Origin: Methylobacteriaceae bacterium
Lineage (GTDB): Bacteria > Pseudomonadota > Alphaproteobacteria > Rhizobiales > Beijerinckiaceae
NCBI GenBank assembly: GCA_020638195.1
Contig: JACKJC010000001.1
Coordinates: 1,105,001-1,169,000 of the forward strand
Direction of reading: 5' to 3'
Length of the DNA: 64,000 nucleotides
The position numbers were made by a program, and so were the translations under genes. The notes below the pieces were generated by a model, which was given only the letters and a program-made list of their open reading frames with translations, made no database searches and was not told where the DNA came from. The stretch's first letter is position 1. The number at the start of each line of letters is the position of its first letter. Below are positions 63,896-64,000 of the stretch, in pieces.

Positions 63896-64000
63896 ACGAG
63901 GCCAGAATTCTCGATCGCACCGTCCCGCGCCAGCAGCAGGAATGGGACATCAAGGGCGCGCTGAATTTCATCCTCGGTGGCGCGGGCTCCGGTCTGCTCG
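63892..64000 (+). CDS. Membrane anchor subunit (PadD/NrfD/DmsC-like), truncated by the window
   Basis: The first 36 residues are visible. EARILDRTVPRQQQEWDIKG is a polar N-terminus, followed by ALNFILGGAGSGLL, the start of a first helix with the W-D-x-x-x-A-x-N-F-I-x-G-G pattern of DmsC/NrfD-type quinone-reacting subunits. GAGAGGAGG precedes the start, which overlaps the Fe-S subunit stop. The remainder is beyond the window. Confidence 0.75.
   Translation, partial: MNEARILDRTVPRQQQEWDIKGALNFILGGAGSGLL

Overview
The window is 64 kb of GC-rich chromosome from an alphaproteobacterium, most likely of the Hyphomicrobiales (Rhizobiales) group. This is inferred from protein flavour, the mosaic intergenic palindromes, the probable ATT-initiated infC and dense short-gap operons; genus cannot be fixed from sequence alone. 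No transposase, integrase, phage gene or CRISPR array is visible.

Layout. 0-7.1 kb: truncated YhhN-like membrane protein, class III CoA-transferase, a thiolase-fold protein coupled to a DUF35 zinc-ribbon partner, FadD, an alpha/beta hydrolase and O-acetylhomoserine sulfhydrylase. 7.6-10.1 kb: pterin/folate genes (PCD, folP, folK), with folK fused in frame to a dienelactone-hydrolase domain. 11-15.7 kb: a REC-PAS-GGDEF-EAL protein and a membrane hybrid kinase. 15.7-20.3 kb: recQ coupled to cobalamin genes. 20.3-23.1 kb: aroE and a MarR/MATE pair with shared operator-like sites. 23.2-36.1 kb: an acyl-CoA catabolic island with alcohol dehydrogenase, nitronate monooxygenase, four intact crotonases, acyl-CoA dehydrogenase, DUF6285, APH-type kinase, thiolase, AMACR-like racemase and an HSD10-like SDR. 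36-50 kb: L,D-transpeptidase, hydrolase, glycosyltransferase, infC, small zinc-ribbon and secreted proteins, pyrophosphatase, a two-subunit CoA-transferase, mutS, GNAT and malic enzyme. 50-57.8 kb: polA, a membrane protein, tRNA-Arg(CCG), modBC, a cyclase and a TauE-like exporter. 57.9-64 kb: mtnA, fdhD, a FlK-like thioesterase and a PadBCD-like molybdoenzyme running off the right edge.

How the genes work together. The dominant theme is CoA-thioester chemistry. The order APH kinase - DUF6285 - acyl-CoA dehydrogenase (30.6 to 27.9 kb) matches the lvaABC logic for 4-hydroxyacyl-CoA breakdown, and all later beta-oxidation steps are encoded nearby. Molybdenum is a second theme: modBC, fdhD and the molybdoenzyme lie within 10 kb.

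The most notable structural observations are a tandem duplication at 25.3-26.9 kb whose first copy looks like assembly error or a decaying pseudogene, the folK-hydrolase fusion, a 50-bp perfect palindrome holding the stop codons of two convergent genes, and at least five families of dispersed palindromes that fill seven successive gaps of the catabolic island.
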